Below are positions 43,061 through 52,210 of a stretch of DNA of 64,000 nt, one piece after another. This DNA is from Streptomyces brasiliensis. GTDB lineage: Bacteria > Actinomycetota > Actinomycetes > Streptomycetales > Streptomycetaceae. Made by a program: the position numbers and the translations under genes. Below the pieces are notes generated by a model. That model did not search any database, was not told the DNA's origin, and saw only the letters and a program-made list of their open reading frames with translations. Location of the stretch: assembly GCF_014647875.1 (NCBI RefSeq), contig NZ_BMQA01000001.1, positions 372,001-436,000 of the forward strand, in the 5' to 3' direction. The number at the start of each line of letters is the position of its first letter. The stretch's first letter is position 1.

Positions 43061-43124
43061 TGAGCGTGATGTCCTTCGGCATGGGTGGGATTCCTTCCTG
43101 GGTGGACATGCACGCAGCTCGCAT
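43014..43124 (-). CDS. Possible leader peptide overlapping the otrA-like start
   Basis: A 36-codon frame starts at ATG 43124 with GAAAGGA at ideal spacing and runs MRAACMSTQEGIPPMPKDITLSASAQ..., ending with TAA at 43014. It overlaps the first 47 bases of the ribosomal protection gene in another frame. The SD is stronger than that of the main gene. Such leaders upstream of ribosome-protection or erm genes can sense drug-stalled ribosomes. Protein sequence alone gives no support, so this is only a candidate. Confidence 0.3.
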   Translation of the reverse strand: MRAACMSTQEGIPPMPKDITLSASAQSRNPRPCRRR

Positions 43125-43262
43125 CGGTGGTCCTTTCTCGGTGACGACTGATGCCGTCCCGGTGACGGCGGATCCCGTGAAGTGGAGCAGAAACCGGCAC
43201 CCGGCGACAATGGATTAACGGTCAACAAAGCCGTGTCGCACCACTCGCCGTCGCCAGGGGCC

Positions 43263-43277
43263 GGTCATAGAGTGACC
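43263..43277. promoter_or_regulatory. Inverted repeat upstream of the cox operon
   Basis: ggtca-tagag-tgacc is a perfect 5-5-5 palindrome, 57 bp before the coxS-like start. Its tagagt core can act as a -10 element, so a bound regulator could control operon transcription. No regulator gene is adjacent to identify the protein. Confidence 0.4.
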
Positions 43278-43334
43278 TTCATCACGCTCGGTCGCTGATC
43301 CCCCTCACGCACGCCCGTACGGTCTGGAGGGCAC

Positions 43335-43826
43335 ATGACCCACATCAAGGTGAACGTGGACGGCACGACGTACGAGGACGAAGTGGAACCCCGTCTGCTG
43401 CTCGCCCACTATCTGCGCGACCGCCTCGGTCTGACCGGCACCCCGATCGGCTGCGACACCTCGAACTGCGGTGCGTGCACGGTCGACCTCGACGGCGCGA
43501 CCGTCAAGAGCTGCTCGGTCCTCGCCGTCCAGGCCGACGGCTCCGAGGTGACCACCGTCCAGGGACTGGCCAAGGACGGCGAGTGGACGGCGCTGCAGCG
43601 CGCGTTCCACGAACGGCACGCGCTCCAGTGCGGCTACTGCACCCCGGGCATGATCATGGCCGCGCGCGATCTGCTCCGCGAGAACCCGCAGCCGACCTCC
43701 TACGAGATCCGGCAGGCCCTGGAGGGCAACCTCTGCCGCTGCACCGGCTACCAGAACATCGTCCGCGCCGTCCTCGCCGCCTCCGGGCAGGAGGCTCCCG
43801 CGGTGGCCGAGGAGGTCACGGCATGA
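43335..43826 (+). CDS. coxS: CO-dehydrogenase-like iron-sulfur subunit (CoxS)
   Basis: A 163-residue small subunit of the xanthine oxidase/aerobic CO dehydrogenase family. The N-terminal plant-type [2Fe-2S] domain has [12 protein letters not shown] and a later Cys. The C-terminal [2Fe-2S] domain has CGYCTPGM and the CRCTGY motif. It passes electrons from the molybdenum site to the FAD subunit. First gene of a seven-gene operon; GGAGG precedes the ATG and the stop overlaps the next gene (ATGA). Confidence 0.9.
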   Translation: MTHIKVNVDGTTYEDEVEPRLLLAHYLRDRLGLTGTPIGCDTSNCGACTVDLDGATVKSCSVLAVQADGSEVTTVQGLAKDGEWTALQRAFHERHALQCGYCTPGMIMAARDLLRENPQPTSYEIRQALEGNLCRCTGYQNIVRAVLAASGQEAPAVAEEVTA

Positions 43827-46201
43827 CCGATCAGGCCGTCGAACGCGAGGTCGGACGCTCCCGGCTGCGCAAGGAGGACGCCCGGCTGATCACGGGCCAG
43901 ACCAACTGGACCGACAACATCCAGGTCGCCGGACTGCTGCACCTGGCGATCCTGCGCAGCCCGATGGCCCACGCCCGGATCACGCGGGTGGATGTCTCGC
44001 CTGCTCTCGAACGCCCCGGTGTCGTCGCGGCGTTCAGCGGCGCCGACCTGGCCGACGGAATGGGCTCGCTGCCCTGCGCCTGGCCGGTGACCGAGGACAT
44101 CGTGCTGCCCGACCACCCGCCGGTCGCGGTGGACGAGGTGCGCTACGCCGGCGACCCTGTCGCCGTGGTCGTGGCCCGGGACCGGTACGCGGCCGCCGAC
44201 GCGCTGGAGTCGATCGAGGTCGACTACGAGCCGCTGCCCCCGGTCCTCGACCTGGAGGCCGCCCTCGCGGACGACGCCCCGCTGGTCCACTCCGACAAGG
44301 GCACCAACCGCAGCTACCTCTGGCCGCTGGCGGCCGGCGAGAGCTTCGACTCGGTGCGTGAGCGCGCCGAGGTGACGGTCAAGCGCCGCTACCACCAGCA
44401 GCGGCTGATCCCCAACGCCATGGAGCCGCGCGCGGTCGTCGTCACCCCGCTCGCCGCCTCCGGCGAGTACACCGTCTACTCGGCCACCCAGATCCCGCAC
44501 ATTCTGCGGATCATGCTGGCCATGGTCACCGGCGTCCCCGAGCACAAGCTCCGGGTGATCGCCCCGGACGTGGGCGGCGGCTTCGGCTCCAAGCTCCAGG
44601 TGTACGGCGAGGAGGCCCTGGCGCTCACCGTCGCGCGGAAGATCGGCCGCCCGGTGAAGTGGACCGAGTCCCGCTCCGAGGGCTACCTCGCCACCCACCA
44701 CGGCCGCGGCATGATCCAGGACATCGAGGTCGCCGCGACCCGCGAGGGCAAGCTCCTCGGCCTCAAGGTGGACCTGATCGCCGACATGGGCGCCTATCTG
44801 ATGCTCGTCACCCCGGGCATCCCGATCCTCGGCGCGTTCATGTACCCGGCGATCTACAAGATGGATGCGTACGAATTCAATTGCACCGGCGTCTTCACCA
44901 CCCGCACCCCCACCGACGCCTACCGCGGCGCCGGGCGCCCCGAGGCGACGTTCGCCATCGAGCGGGTCATGGACGAACTGGCTGCCGAACTCGGCCTGGA
45001 CCCCGTGGAGTTGCGCCGCCGGAACTGGATCCGGCACGAGGAGTTCCCGTTCACCTCGATCGCCGGGCTGACCTACGACAGCGGCAACTACGAGGCGGCG
45101 ACCGAGAAGGCCCTCGCCCTGTTCGGGTACGACGACCTGCGCGCCGAGCAGCAGAAGCGCAACGAGCGCGGGGACGCCGTACGGCTCGGCATCGGCGTGT
45201 CGACGTACACCGAGATGTGCGGCCTGGCGCCGAGCCGGGTGCTGCGCGACCTCAGGTACGGGGCCGGCGGCTGGGAGGCGGCGAGCATCCGCATGCTGCC
45301 CACCGGCAAGGTCGAGGTCGTCACCGGCACCAGCCCGCACGGGCAGGGCCACGTGACCTGCTGGAGCCAGATCGCCGCGGACGTGCTGGGCGTGCCGTTC
45401 GAGGACGTCGAGGTGGTCCACGGCGACACCAAGGCGGCCCCGCAGGGCATGGACACCTACGGCTCGCGGTCGCTGGTCGTCGGCGGCGAGGCCGTGCACC
45501 GGGCCGCGCAGAAGGTGGTGGAGAAGGCGCGGAAGGTGGCCGCCCACCTGCTGGAGGCGAGCGAGCAGGACCTGGAGTTCACGAACGGCGTGTTCTCCGT
45601 GAAGGGCTCGCCCGAGGCGCGCAGGTCCATCCAGGAGATCGCGTTCGAGACGTTCTCCTCGCACGACCTGCCCGACGGCATGGAACCCACCATCAACGCG
45701 GAGACCCTGGTCGACCCGGAGAACTTCTCCTACCCGCACGGCACGCACCTGTGCGCGGTCGAGGTCGACACGGAGACCGGGCGGACGCGGATCAGGTCGT
45801 ACGTCTGCGTCGACGACGTCGGCCGGGTCGTCAACCCGATGATCGTCGAGGGGCAGGTGCACGGCGGTCTGGCGCAGGGCATCGCGCAGGCGCTGTACGA
45901 GGAGGCCGTGTACGACGCCGAGGGCAACCTCGTCTCCGGCACGATGGCCGACTACCTCGTGCCGTCGGCGGCGGACCTGCCGGACTTCGTGACCGACCGG
46001 ACCGAGACGCCCGCCGCGAACTCACTGGGCGTCAAGGGAGTCGGCGAGGCGGGCACGATCGCCTCGACCCCCGCCGTGGTGAACGCGGTCGTGGACGCGC
46101 TGCGCCCGCTGGGCGTGCACGACGTGCGGATGCCCTGTACGCCCGAGCGGGTCTGGCAGGCCGTGCGGTCCGCCGGCTCCGGCAAGGAGGCCTCGGCATG
46201 A
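43823..46201 (+). CDS. coxL: Molybdopterin-binding catalytic subunit, form-II CoxL type
   Basis: A 792-residue large subunit of the xanthine dehydrogenase family, binding the molybdenum cofactor. The active-site loop reads [16 protein letters not shown] (residues 366-372 for AYRGAGR). Form I CO dehydrogenases have AYRCSFR, so this is form II, whose real substrate is often unknown. The final block [14 protein letters not shown] contains the conserved Glu that acts as base in this family. Overlaps both neighbours by 4 bp. Confidence 0.9.
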   Translation: MTDQAVEREVGRSRLRKEDARLITGQTNWTDNIQVAGLLHLAILRSPMAHARITRVDVSPALERPGVVAAFSGADLADGMGSLPCAWPVTEDIVLPDHPPVAVDEVRYAGDPVAVVVARDRYAAADALESIEVDYEPLPPVLDLEAALADDAPLVHSDKGTNRSYLWPLAAGESFDSVRERAEVTVKRRYHQQRLIPNAMEPRAVVVTPLAASGEYTVYSATQIPHILRIMLAMVTGVPEHKLRVIAPDVGGGFGSKLQVYGEEALALTVARKIGRPVKWTESRSEGYLATHHGRGMIQDIEVAATREGKLLGLKVDLIADMGAYLMLVTPGIPILGAFMYPAIYKMDAYEFNCTGVFTTRTPTDAYRGAGRPEATFAIERVMDELAAELGLDPVELRRRNWIRHEEFPFTSIAGLTYDSGNYEAATEKALALFGYDDLRAEQQKRNERGDAVRLGIGVSTYTEMCGLAPSRVLRDLRYGAGGWEAASIRMLPTGKVEVVTGTSPHGQGHVTCWSQIAADVLGVPFEDVEVVHGDTKAAPQGMDTYGSRSLVVGGEAVHRAAQKVVEKARKVAAHLLEASEQDLEFTNGVFSVKGSPEARRSIQEIAFETFSSHDLPDGMEPTINAETLVDPENFSYPHGTHLCAVEVDTETGRTRIRSYVCVDDVGRVVNPMIVEGQVHGGLAQGIAQALYEEAVYDAEGNLVSGTMADYLVPSAADLPDFVTDRTETPAANSLGVKGVGEAGTIASTPAVVNAVVDALRPLGVHDVRMPCTPERVWQAVRSAGSGKEASA

Positions 46202-47052
46202 TCCCTCCCGCATTCGACTACGTCCGGCCCGCGAGCGTCGACGAGGCGGTCCGCGCCCTCGCCGACGCGGGCGAGGACGCGAAGGTGCTGGCCGGCGGGC
46301 AGAGCCTGCTGCCGCTGCTCAGGCTGCGGCTGGCCTTCCCCGAACTGGTCGTCGACGTCGGCCGGATCCCGGAGCTGCGCGGCGTCCGCGACGAGGGCGA
46401 CGCACTTGTCATCGGCGCGCTGACCACGCACCACGACGTGATGCACGACCCGCTGGTGCGCCGGCACGCCGGCCTGCTGGCGGCCGCCACCGAGACCGTC
46501 GCCGATCCCGCCGTACGGCACCGCGGCACCCTCGGCGGCTCGCTCGCGCACGCCGACCCGGCCGGTGACCTGCCCGCGGTGGTGCTGACACTGGACGCCG
46601 AACTGGTCGCCGTCGGGCCGAACGGGCGGCGCACGATCCCGGCCCGCGAGTTCTTCGTCGACTACCTCCAGACCGTGCTGGCACCCGACGAACTGCTGGT
46701 GGAGGTGCGGGTGCCGAAGGCGGACGGCTGGGGCTTCCATTACGAGAAATTCCACCGGGTCGCCCAGGCCTGGCCGATCGTCGGCGTGGCCGCCCTGGTC
46801 CGGCGGGACAACGGGCACATCGCCGAGGCGCGCGTCGGGCTCAGCAACATGGGCAGCACACCGCTGCGGGCCACCGCGGCCGAGCAGGCGCTGGCCGGCG
46901 CGGGGGACCCGGACGCCGTGGCACGGGCCGCGGAGTCGGCGGCCGAGGGCACCCGGCCGTCGCAGGACCCGTCCGGCTCGCCCGAGTACCGGGCGCATCT
47001 GGCCCGGGTGCTGACGAAGCGGGCGGTCCTGACCGCCGCCGGAATGGGGTGA
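46198..47052 (+). CDS. coxM: CO-dehydrogenase-like FAD subunit (CoxM)
   Basis: A 284-residue FAD-binding subunit. The N-terminal FAD motif is VLAGGQSLLPLLRLRL and the second is TLGGSLAHADPAGDLPAV, the AGGQS and TIGG motifs of the vanillyl-alcohol-oxidase/CoxM fold. A CO_deh_flav_C-like end follows. Start ATG overlaps the coxL stop. It receives electrons from the iron-sulfur subunit and hands them to an acceptor. Confidence 0.9.
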   Translation: MIPPAFDYVRPASVDEAVRALADAGEDAKVLAGGQSLLPLLRLRLAFPELVVDVGRIPELRGVRDEGDALVIGALTTHHDVMHDPLVRRHAGLLAAATETVADPAVRHRGTLGGSLAHADPAGDLPAVVLTLDAELVAVGPNGRRTIPAREFFVDYLQTVLAPDELLVEVRVPKADGWGFHYEKFHRVAQAWPIVGVAALVRRDNGHIAEARVGLSNMGSTPLRATAAEQALAGAGDPDAVARAAESAAEGTRPSQDPSGSPEYRAHLARVLTKRAVLTAAGMG

Positions 47053-47067
47053 GCGCCGATCAAGGGC

Positions 47068-47943
47068 TTGGACGACCCGGAGCAGGTGCGGGCCCGCCTG
47101 GAGGAGACGGGGTACCTCGTCGACGAAGGGCTGGCCATCGCCTGCTTCCTGGCCCTGAGGCTGCACCGTCCGCTCTTCTGCGAGGGCGACGCGGGCGTGG
47201 GCAAGACCGCGCTCGCGACCGCCCTCGCCGAGGCGCTCGGCGCCCCGCTGATCCGGTTGCAGTGCCACGAGGGCATCGACGCCTCGCAGGCCCTGTACGA
47301 CTGGGACTTCCCGCGCCAGCTGCTGCATCTGCGGGCCGCCGAGGCGGCCGGGGTGAAGGACGCGGAGCGGCTCGAGAGCGAGCTGTACGACCGCCGCTTC
47401 CTCATCGCCCGGCCGCTGCTGCGTGCCTTGCAGACACAGCCGGCGGTGCTGCTGGTCGACGAGATCGACCGGGCCGACGACGAGTTCGAGGCGTTCCTGC
47501 TCGAGCTGCTGTCGGAGTACTCGGTGACGATCCCGGAGCTGGGCACGCTGCGGGCCGAGGCGCCCCCCGTCGTCGTCCTCACCTCCAACCGGACCCGCGA
47601 GGTGCACGACGCGCTGAAGCGGCGGTGCCTGTACCACTGGTTCGACCATCCCTCCTTCGCCCGTGAACTCGCCATCGTGCGCAGCCGGCTGCCGCGGGTG
47701 TCGGCGCGGCTGGCGGAGCAGGTCACGGCCCTCGTCCAGGCACTGCGGGCGGCCGACCTGGTCAAGCCGCCCGGAGTGGCCGAGACGATCGACTGGGCGC
47801 AGGCCCTCGACACGCTGGGCGCGAACGAGGTGGACGCGGAGCTGGCGGTGGCGACACTGGGCTCGGTGCTGAAGTACCGCGAGGACACGGACCGGGCCCG
47901 GGGTCTCGACCTGGCCGCGGTGCTGGCCGCCCGGGGGGCGTGA
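47068..47943 (+). CDS. coxD: MoxR-type AAA+ ATPase (CoxD)
   Basis: A 291-residue ATPase. Walker A is CEGDAGVGKTALATAL, Walker B is LLVDEIDRADDEFEAFLLELL, sensor 1 is VVLTSNRTREVHDALKRRCLYHW. In the cox system CoxD helps mature the molybdenum active site. In-frame starts are limited by a stop at 47050; TTG 47068 follows AAGGG very closely and GTG 47086 is the alternative. The stop overlaps the next gene (GTGA). Confidence 0.87.
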   Translation: MDDPEQVRARLEETGYLVDEGLAIACFLALRLHRPLFCEGDAGVGKTALATALAEALGAPLIRLQCHEGIDASQALYDWDFPRQLLHLRAAEAAGVKDAERLESELYDRRFLIARPLLRALQTQPAVLLVDEIDRADDEFEAFLLELLSEYSVTIPELGTLRAEAPPVVVLTSNRTREVHDALKRRCLYHWFDHPSFARELAIVRSRLPRVSARLAEQVTALVQALRAADLVKPPGVAETIDWAQALDTLGANEVDAELAVATLGSVLKYREDTDRARGLDLAAVLAARGA

Positions 47944-49151
47944 GCGGCGTGACCGGAACGGACGACACGGCACGGAGGGACGGGCTCGCCCGTGCCGACG
48001 CGGTCCTGCTGGGGTTCGTGCGCGCGCTGCGAGCGGCCGGGGTCGAGGCGAGCACCGAGCGGGTGTACGCCTTTCTGCGCGCCGTGGACGTCCTGCGGCC
48101 GGAGCTGCGCGGTGACGTGTACTGGGCGGGACGGGCGACGCTGTGCGGCGGGCACGACGACCTGGAGCGCTACGAGCGGGTGTTCGCCGCCTACTTCGGG
48201 ACGGCCGGCGAGCCCTCCCGGCGGCCGGCGGTCGCCGCTCCCCCGCCCCGGCTGCGGCTCGTCCTGCGGGACGCGCCGCCCGGCGCCCGCGCACCGGCCG
48301 ACGACGAGCGGCCGGGGCCGCCGACGGCCACGCTCGCCAGCTCCGTCGAGGTGCTCAGACACCGGGACGTCGCCGGACTGGACGCCGCCGAACGGGCCCA
48401 GCTCAACCGGCTTCTCGCCGCGTTCGCGCTGCACGGGCAGACCCGGCGCTCGGCACGCCGGCGGCCGGCCCGGCGCGGGGACGTCGATCCGCGGCGTACC
48501 GTACGGGAGCTGCTGCGGCGCGGCGGGGAACCGGCCCGGCTTCTGCGGCACGCACGCGTGGAGCGGCCGCGCCGGGTCGTGCTGCTGGTGGACGTGAGCG
48601 GTTCGATGGCGCCGTACGCCGACGCGCTGCTGCGGTTCTCGCACGCGGCCGTACGCGGGGGCCGTACCGAGGTTTTCACGATCGGTACCCGGCTGACCCG
48701 GGTGACCCGCGAACTCTCGCACCGCGACCCCGACTTGGCGATGGCGGCGCTCGCCGCGGCCGTACCGGACTGGCGCGGCGGCACCCGGCTCGGCGAGCTG
48801 CTGCGCGAGTTCCTCAACCGCTGGGGGCAGCGCGGCATGGCGCGCGGCGCGGTCGTGGTGCTGCTGTCGGACGGCTGGGAGCGCGGCGACCCCGAGCTGC
48901 TGGGCGCGCAGATGCGCCGGCTGCACGGGCTGGCGCACCGGGTGATCTGGGCCAACCCGCGCAAGGCGCGACCGGGTTACGCGCCGGTGGCCGCGGGCAT
49001 GGCGGCGGCGCTGCCGTACGTGGACGCGTTCGTCGCGGGGCACAGCCTGGCGGCGCTGGAGCGGCTCGCGGCGGTGGTGCGAGGGGCGGACGCGGCAGTC
49101 GCGGTCTCCCCGACGGAGATCACAGGTCTGGAAGGAGCGGATCGTGCGTGA
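47940..49151 (+). CDS. coxE: VWA-domain protein (CoxE)
   Basis: A 403-residue protein with a C-terminal von Willebrand A domain. The MIDAS motif is LLVDVSGSMAPYADALLRFSH, and VVVLLSDGWERGDPELLGAQM follows. The N-terminal half is variable and basic. MoxR ATPase plus VWA pairs act together as chaperones for metal insertion, matching CoxD/CoxE. The GTG start overlaps coxD by 4 bp. Confidence 0.87.
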   Translation: MSGVTGTDDTARRDGLARADAVLLGFVRALRAAGVEASTERVYAFLRAVDVLRPELRGDVYWAGRATLCGGHDDLERYERVFAAYFGTAGEPSRRPAVAAPPPRLRLVLRDAPPGARAPADDERPGPPTATLASSVEVLRHRDVAGLDAAERAQLNRLLAAFALHGQTRRSARRRPARRGDVDPRRTVRELLRRGGEPARLLRHARVERPRRVVLLVDVSGSMAPYADALLRFSHAAVRGGRTEVFTIGTRLTRVTRELSHRDPDLAMAALAAAVPDWRGGTRLGELLREFLNRWGQRGMARGAVVVLLSDGWERGDPELLGAQMRRLHGLAHRVIWANPRKARPGYAPVAAGMAAALPYVDAFVAGHSLAALERLAAVVRGADAAVAVSPTEITGLEGADRA

Positions 49152-50250
49152 GATGTTGCCGGCTCTGGAGCGCTGGTACGCGGCTGGTGCCCCCTTCGGG
49201 CTGGCCACGGTCGTCTCGGTCAGCCGCAGCGCGCCGCGCGGGCCCGGCGCGGCCATGGCGGTGGGGCCCGACGACGAGGTCATGGGGAGTGTGTCCGGGG
49301 GCTGCGTGGAGGGCGCGGTGTTCGAGCTCGCGCAGGAGGTGGTGGCGAGCGGCGAGGCCCGGCTGGAGACGTTCGGGTACAGCGACGAGGACGCGTTCGC
49401 GGTCGGCCTCACCTGCGGCGGCGAGATCACCCTGCTGGTACGGCCCGTGACGCCGCAGACCGACCCCGCGTTCGGCGCGGTCGCGGCCTCGGTCGCGGCG
49501 GGCGAGCCGGTCACCGTGGCCACGGTGGTGGACGGGCCCGCCCCGCGTGGGGCCACCTTCGCGGTGTGGCCGGGCAAGGTGTCGGGGACGCTCGGCACGA
49601 CCGGTCTGGACGCGGCGGTCACCGCCGACGCGCGCGGCGAACTCGCCCTCGGCGCCACGGGGCTCAGGCACTACGGGCCGCACGGCGAGCGCCGCGAGGA
49701 CGACGTCACCGTGTTCCTGCACTCCTTCGCCCCTCCCCCGCGGATGCTGGTGTTCGGCGCGATCGACTACGCGGCGGCCGTGGCCCGGATCGGTGACTTC
49801 CTCGGCTACCGGGTCACCGTGTGCGACGCCCGCCCGGTCTTCGCCACGCCGAAGCGTTTCCCGGCGGGTGTGGAGGTCGTCGTCGACTGGCCGCACCGCT
49901 ATCTCGCGGGCACCGGAACCGACGAGCGCACGGTGATCTGCGTCCTCACCCACGACCCGAAGTTCGACGTGCCGTTGCTGGAGGAGGCGCTGCGCCGGCC
50001 GGCCGCGTACATCGGGGCGATGGGCAGCCGCCGTACCCACGACGAGCGCCGCAAGCGGCTGGCCGAGGCGGGTCTCACGGAGGGGGAGCTGGCCCGGTTG
50101 CGCTCACCGCTCGGGCTCGACCTCGGCGCCCGTACGCCCGAGGAGGTCGCCGTGTCCGTCGCCGGGGAGATCGTCGCCCTGCGCTGGGGCGGCAGCGGTA
50201 CGCCCCTCACCGCGACCGCCGGGGCCATCCACCCGGCGGGCGTGTCCTGA
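49144..50250 (+). CDS. XdhC/CoxF-like molybdenum cofactor maturation protein
   Basis: A 368-residue protein. The N-terminal XdhC_CoxI domain carries ATVVSVSRSAPRGPGAAMAV and SVSGGCVEGAVF. A C-terminal Rossmann domain follows (LVFGAIDYAAAVARIGDFLGYRVTVCDARPVFATPKRFP..., then AAYIGAMGSRRTHDERRKRL). XdhC proteins protect and sulfurate the cofactor and deliver it to the apo-enzyme. Overlaps coxE by 8 bp. The name coxF or coxI cannot be chosen from sequence. Confidence 0.88.
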   Translation: MREMLPALERWYAAGAPFGLATVVSVSRSAPRGPGAAMAVGPDDEVMGSVSGGCVEGAVFELAQEVVASGEARLETFGYSDEDAFAVGLTCGGEITLLVRPVTPQTDPAFGAVAASVAAGEPVTVATVVDGPAPRGATFAVWPGKVSGTLGTTGLDAAVTADARGELALGATGLRHYGPHGERREDDVTVFLHSFAPPPRMLVFGAIDYAAAVARIGDFLGYRVTVCDARPVFATPKRFPAGVEVVVDWPHRYLAGTGTDERTVICVLTHDPKFDVPLLEEALRRPAAYIGAMGSRRTHDERRKRLAEAGLTEGELARLRSPLGLDLGARTPEEVAVSVAGEIVALRWGGSGTPLTATAGAIHPAGVS

Positions 50251-50266
50251 GTACGAGGAGGAAGTC

Positions 50267-50911
50267 ATGGAGCTGCACCACGAGTTCACCGTCCCCGTCC
50301 CGGTCGACGACGCCTGGCGCGCGCTCCTCGACATCGAACGGGTCGCGCCCTGTCTGCCCGGGGCGACGGTCGAGGACTACGACGGCAAGACGGTGACGGG
50401 TTCGGTGAAGGTCAAGGTCGGCCCGATCACCGTCACCTACAAGGGCACGGCCGTCTTCGAGGAGCAGGACGAGACGGCGCACCGGATGGTGCTCACCGCC
50501 AGCGGCCGCGAGACCCGCGGGCAGGGCACTGCCCGGGCGACCGTCACCGGCACGCTGAGCGAACGCGACGGCGGGACGGCGGTGTCGGTGCGGACGGACC
50601 TGACGGTGACCGGACGCCCGGCGCAGTTCGGCCGCGGGGTGATGGCCGAGGTCGGCGACCGCATCATCGGCCAGTTCGCGAGCTGCCTGGCCGAGCGCCT
50701 GAGCGAACCGGCAGTCCCGGCGGTCCCGGCGGTCGGCACGGAACCCCAGCCACCGGCGCCGCAGGAGGCCGAGGCCATCGACCTGTTCCGGACGGCCGGG
50801 GTACCGGTGGCCAAGCGGGCGGCGGTGGTGGTGGCCGCGGCGGCCGTACTGGTGCTGCTGGGCCGGGTACGCCGGCACAGGCGACTCGGCCACCCGCGAG
50901 CGCGGCGGTAG
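50267..50911 (+). CDS. coxG: SRPBCC protein with C-terminal membrane anchor (CoxG)
   Basis: A 214-residue protein. The N-terminal SRPBCC fold (MELHHEFTVPVPVDDAWRALLDIERVAPCLPGATVEDYDGKTVTGSVKVKVGPITVTYKGTAVFEEQDE) matches CoxG. A Pro-rich linker leads to a C-terminal helix (AAVVVAAAAVLVLLG) and a basic tail. In Oligotropha CoxG recruits CO dehydrogenase to the membrane, so this is probably a membrane anchor for the enzyme encoded upstream. Last gene of the operon. Confidence 0.87.
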   Translation: MELHHEFTVPVPVDDAWRALLDIERVAPCLPGATVEDYDGKTVTGSVKVKVGPITVTYKGTAVFEEQDETAHRMVLTASGRETRGQGTARATVTGTLSERDGGTAVSVRTDLTVTGRPAQFGRGVMAEVGDRIIGQFASCLAERLSEPAVPAVPAVGTEPQPPAPQEAEAIDLFRTAGVPVAKRAAVVVAAAAVLVLLGRVRRHRRLGHPRARR

Positions 50912-51001
50912 CGCGGGCCGTGGCGTCGGGCGGGGAGGCCGGACTCGGGTGCCGCCCGCCGGTGGCCGCCGCGCCGAGTGCGTCCGACGTCGAGTCCCGG
51001 C

Positions 51002-51589
51002 TCAGAGGTCGCTCTTGACCAGCGCGTGCAGGTGCTGGTCGTGCCAGCCGTCCTCGTGGAGCAGGGCGCCGCGCATGGTGCCCTCCAGGGTGTAGCCCGC
51101 CTTCTCCGCCACGCGGCAGGACGCGGGGTTGGCGGTCGAGTGGCACAGGCGCAGGCGGTGCAGGCCCAGGTCGTCGAGGGCCCAGCGGCTGAGCGCTCGG
51201 GTCGCCTCGACGACGATTCCGACGCCTCGGGCCGCGGGCAGGACCCAGTAGACGATCTCGGCGCTGCCGCCCGCGAGGTCCAGGTCGTTGCAGCCGATGA
51301 GCCCGAGGGCCTCGCCGCCCGGCCGTGCGACGGCCCAGACGGCGCCGGTCTCGGCCCGCCGGCGCTCGTGCATGCGCTCGATGCGCCGGACCGCCTCCGC
51401 GCGGTCGGCCACGGTGAAGAGGTTCCACCTGCGGATCGCCGGGTCCTGGCCCGCCGCGAGCAGCGCTCCCGCGTCGTCCGGGCTCCACGGGCGCAGCTCG
51501 AGGCCGCCCGGCAGGGCCAGGACGGGCTGGCCCGTGCCGGCCATCCGGCCTGCGGGGACGACGTCCGGTATGCCTGCGCTGGAGATCAT
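51002..51589 (-). CDS. GNAT-family acetyltransferase (RimJ/RimL-like)
   Basis: A 195-residue N-acetyltransferase. LELRPWSPDDAGALLAAGQDPAIRRWN opens the fold. The acetyl-CoA site is at VYWVLPAARGVGIVVEATRALSRWALDDLGLHRLRL, then NPASCRVAEKAGYTLEGTMRGALLHEDGWHDQHLHALVKSDL, a RimJ/RimL ending. The start at 51589 is uncertain; an internal ATG (MAGTGQP...) is also possible. It ends 90 bp from the convergent coxG-like gene. Substrate unknown. Confidence 0.82.
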   Translation of the reverse strand: MISSAGIPDVVPAGRMAGTGQPVLALPGGLELRPWSPDDAGALLAAGQDPAIRRWNLFTVADRAEAVRRIERMHERRRAETGAVWAVARPGGEALGLIGCNDLDLAGGSAEIVYWVLPAARGVGIVVEATRALSRWALDDLGLHRLRLCHSTANPASCRVAEKAGYTLEGTMRGALLHEDGWHDQHLHALVKSDL

Positions 51590-51609
51590 CCCGGCATGCT
51601 GCCACAGGA

Positions 51610-52113
51610 TCAGCGGCGCTGCGGCAGAGGGTGCAGCGTCACGTCCGTGAGCGCGCCGTCGGCCACGGCCGCCGTGAGGTACGTGCAGTGCGGCTCGCGG
51701 CGGCGGTCGGTCGCGGAGCCCGGGTTGAGGAGGCGCAGACCGGTGTCCGTGACGGTGTCCCAGGGGATGTGGCTGTGGCCGAAGACCAGGACGTCGAGGT
51801 CGGGGAAGCGGGCGGCGCAGCGGGCCTCGCGACCGGGGGCGGGCCCGGTCTCGTGGACGACGCCGAAGCGCAGACCGCCCAGTTCGGCGCGGGCCACCTC
51901 GGGGAGGCGGGCGCGCAGACCGGGACCGTCGTTGTTGCCGTACACCGCGATCAGCCGCCGGCTGCGCTGCGCCAGCAGGTCGAGGGTGGCCGTGTCCACC
52001 CAGTCGCCGGCGTGGAACACCACGTCGGCGTGCGGGAGCCGGGCGAGGAGCTCGGCGGGCAGCTCCTTGGCCCGCTGGGGTACGTGGGTGTCGGACATCA
52101 TCAGCAGACGCAC
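51610..52113 (-). CDS. Metallophosphoesterase, YfcE/MJ0936 type
   Basis: A 167-residue phosphodiesterase. Metal ligands are in MSDTHVPQ (DxH), HAGDWVD (GDxxD), YGNNDGPGL (GNxD/H), VVHETG and FGHSHIPW (GHxH). Such enzymes hydrolyse phosphodiesters, but cellular substrates are seldom known. GTG start at 52113 is 20 bp upstream of the GNAT gene in the same direction, so the two form an operon. Confidence 0.88.
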   Translation of the reverse strand: MRLLMMSDTHVPQRAKELPAELLARLPHADVVFHAGDWVDTATLDLLAQRSRRLIAVYGNNDGPGLRARLPEVARAELGGLRFGVVHETGPAPGREARCAARFPDLDVLVFGHSHIPWDTVTDTGLRLLNPGSATDRRREPHCTYLTAAVADGALTDVTLHPLPQRR

Positions 52114-52165
52114 ACGGACAGCCTAGGGCGGGGCGGGTCACGGCGCGGGGCCGGCCGAGATTAGT

Positions 52166-52177
52166 CAGTCTTGACTG
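52166..52177. promoter_or_regulatory. Palindrome upstream of the marR-type gene
   Basis: cagtc-tt-gactg is a perfect inverted repeat within agtcagtcttgactg, 33 bp before the MarR ATG. The ttgact at 52171-52176 may be the -35 hexamer, so binding would block transcription. The usual MarR arrangement is autoregulation. Confidence 0.5.
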
Positions 52178-52210
52178 GACAGGTTGAACTGACGGTTTTA
52201 CGGTGGCGGC

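Noticed and set aside
41147..43063. Long plus-strand frame of 638 residues opposite the ribosomal protection gene
   Set aside because: It is the antisense shadow of a clear GTPase gene and contains only Arg/Gly/Val-rich sequence.
43748..45862. Minus-strand frame of 704 residues across the cox genes
   Set aside because: Antisense of coxS/coxL with typical shadow composition (runs of Val, Asp, His, Arg), no domain and no RBS.
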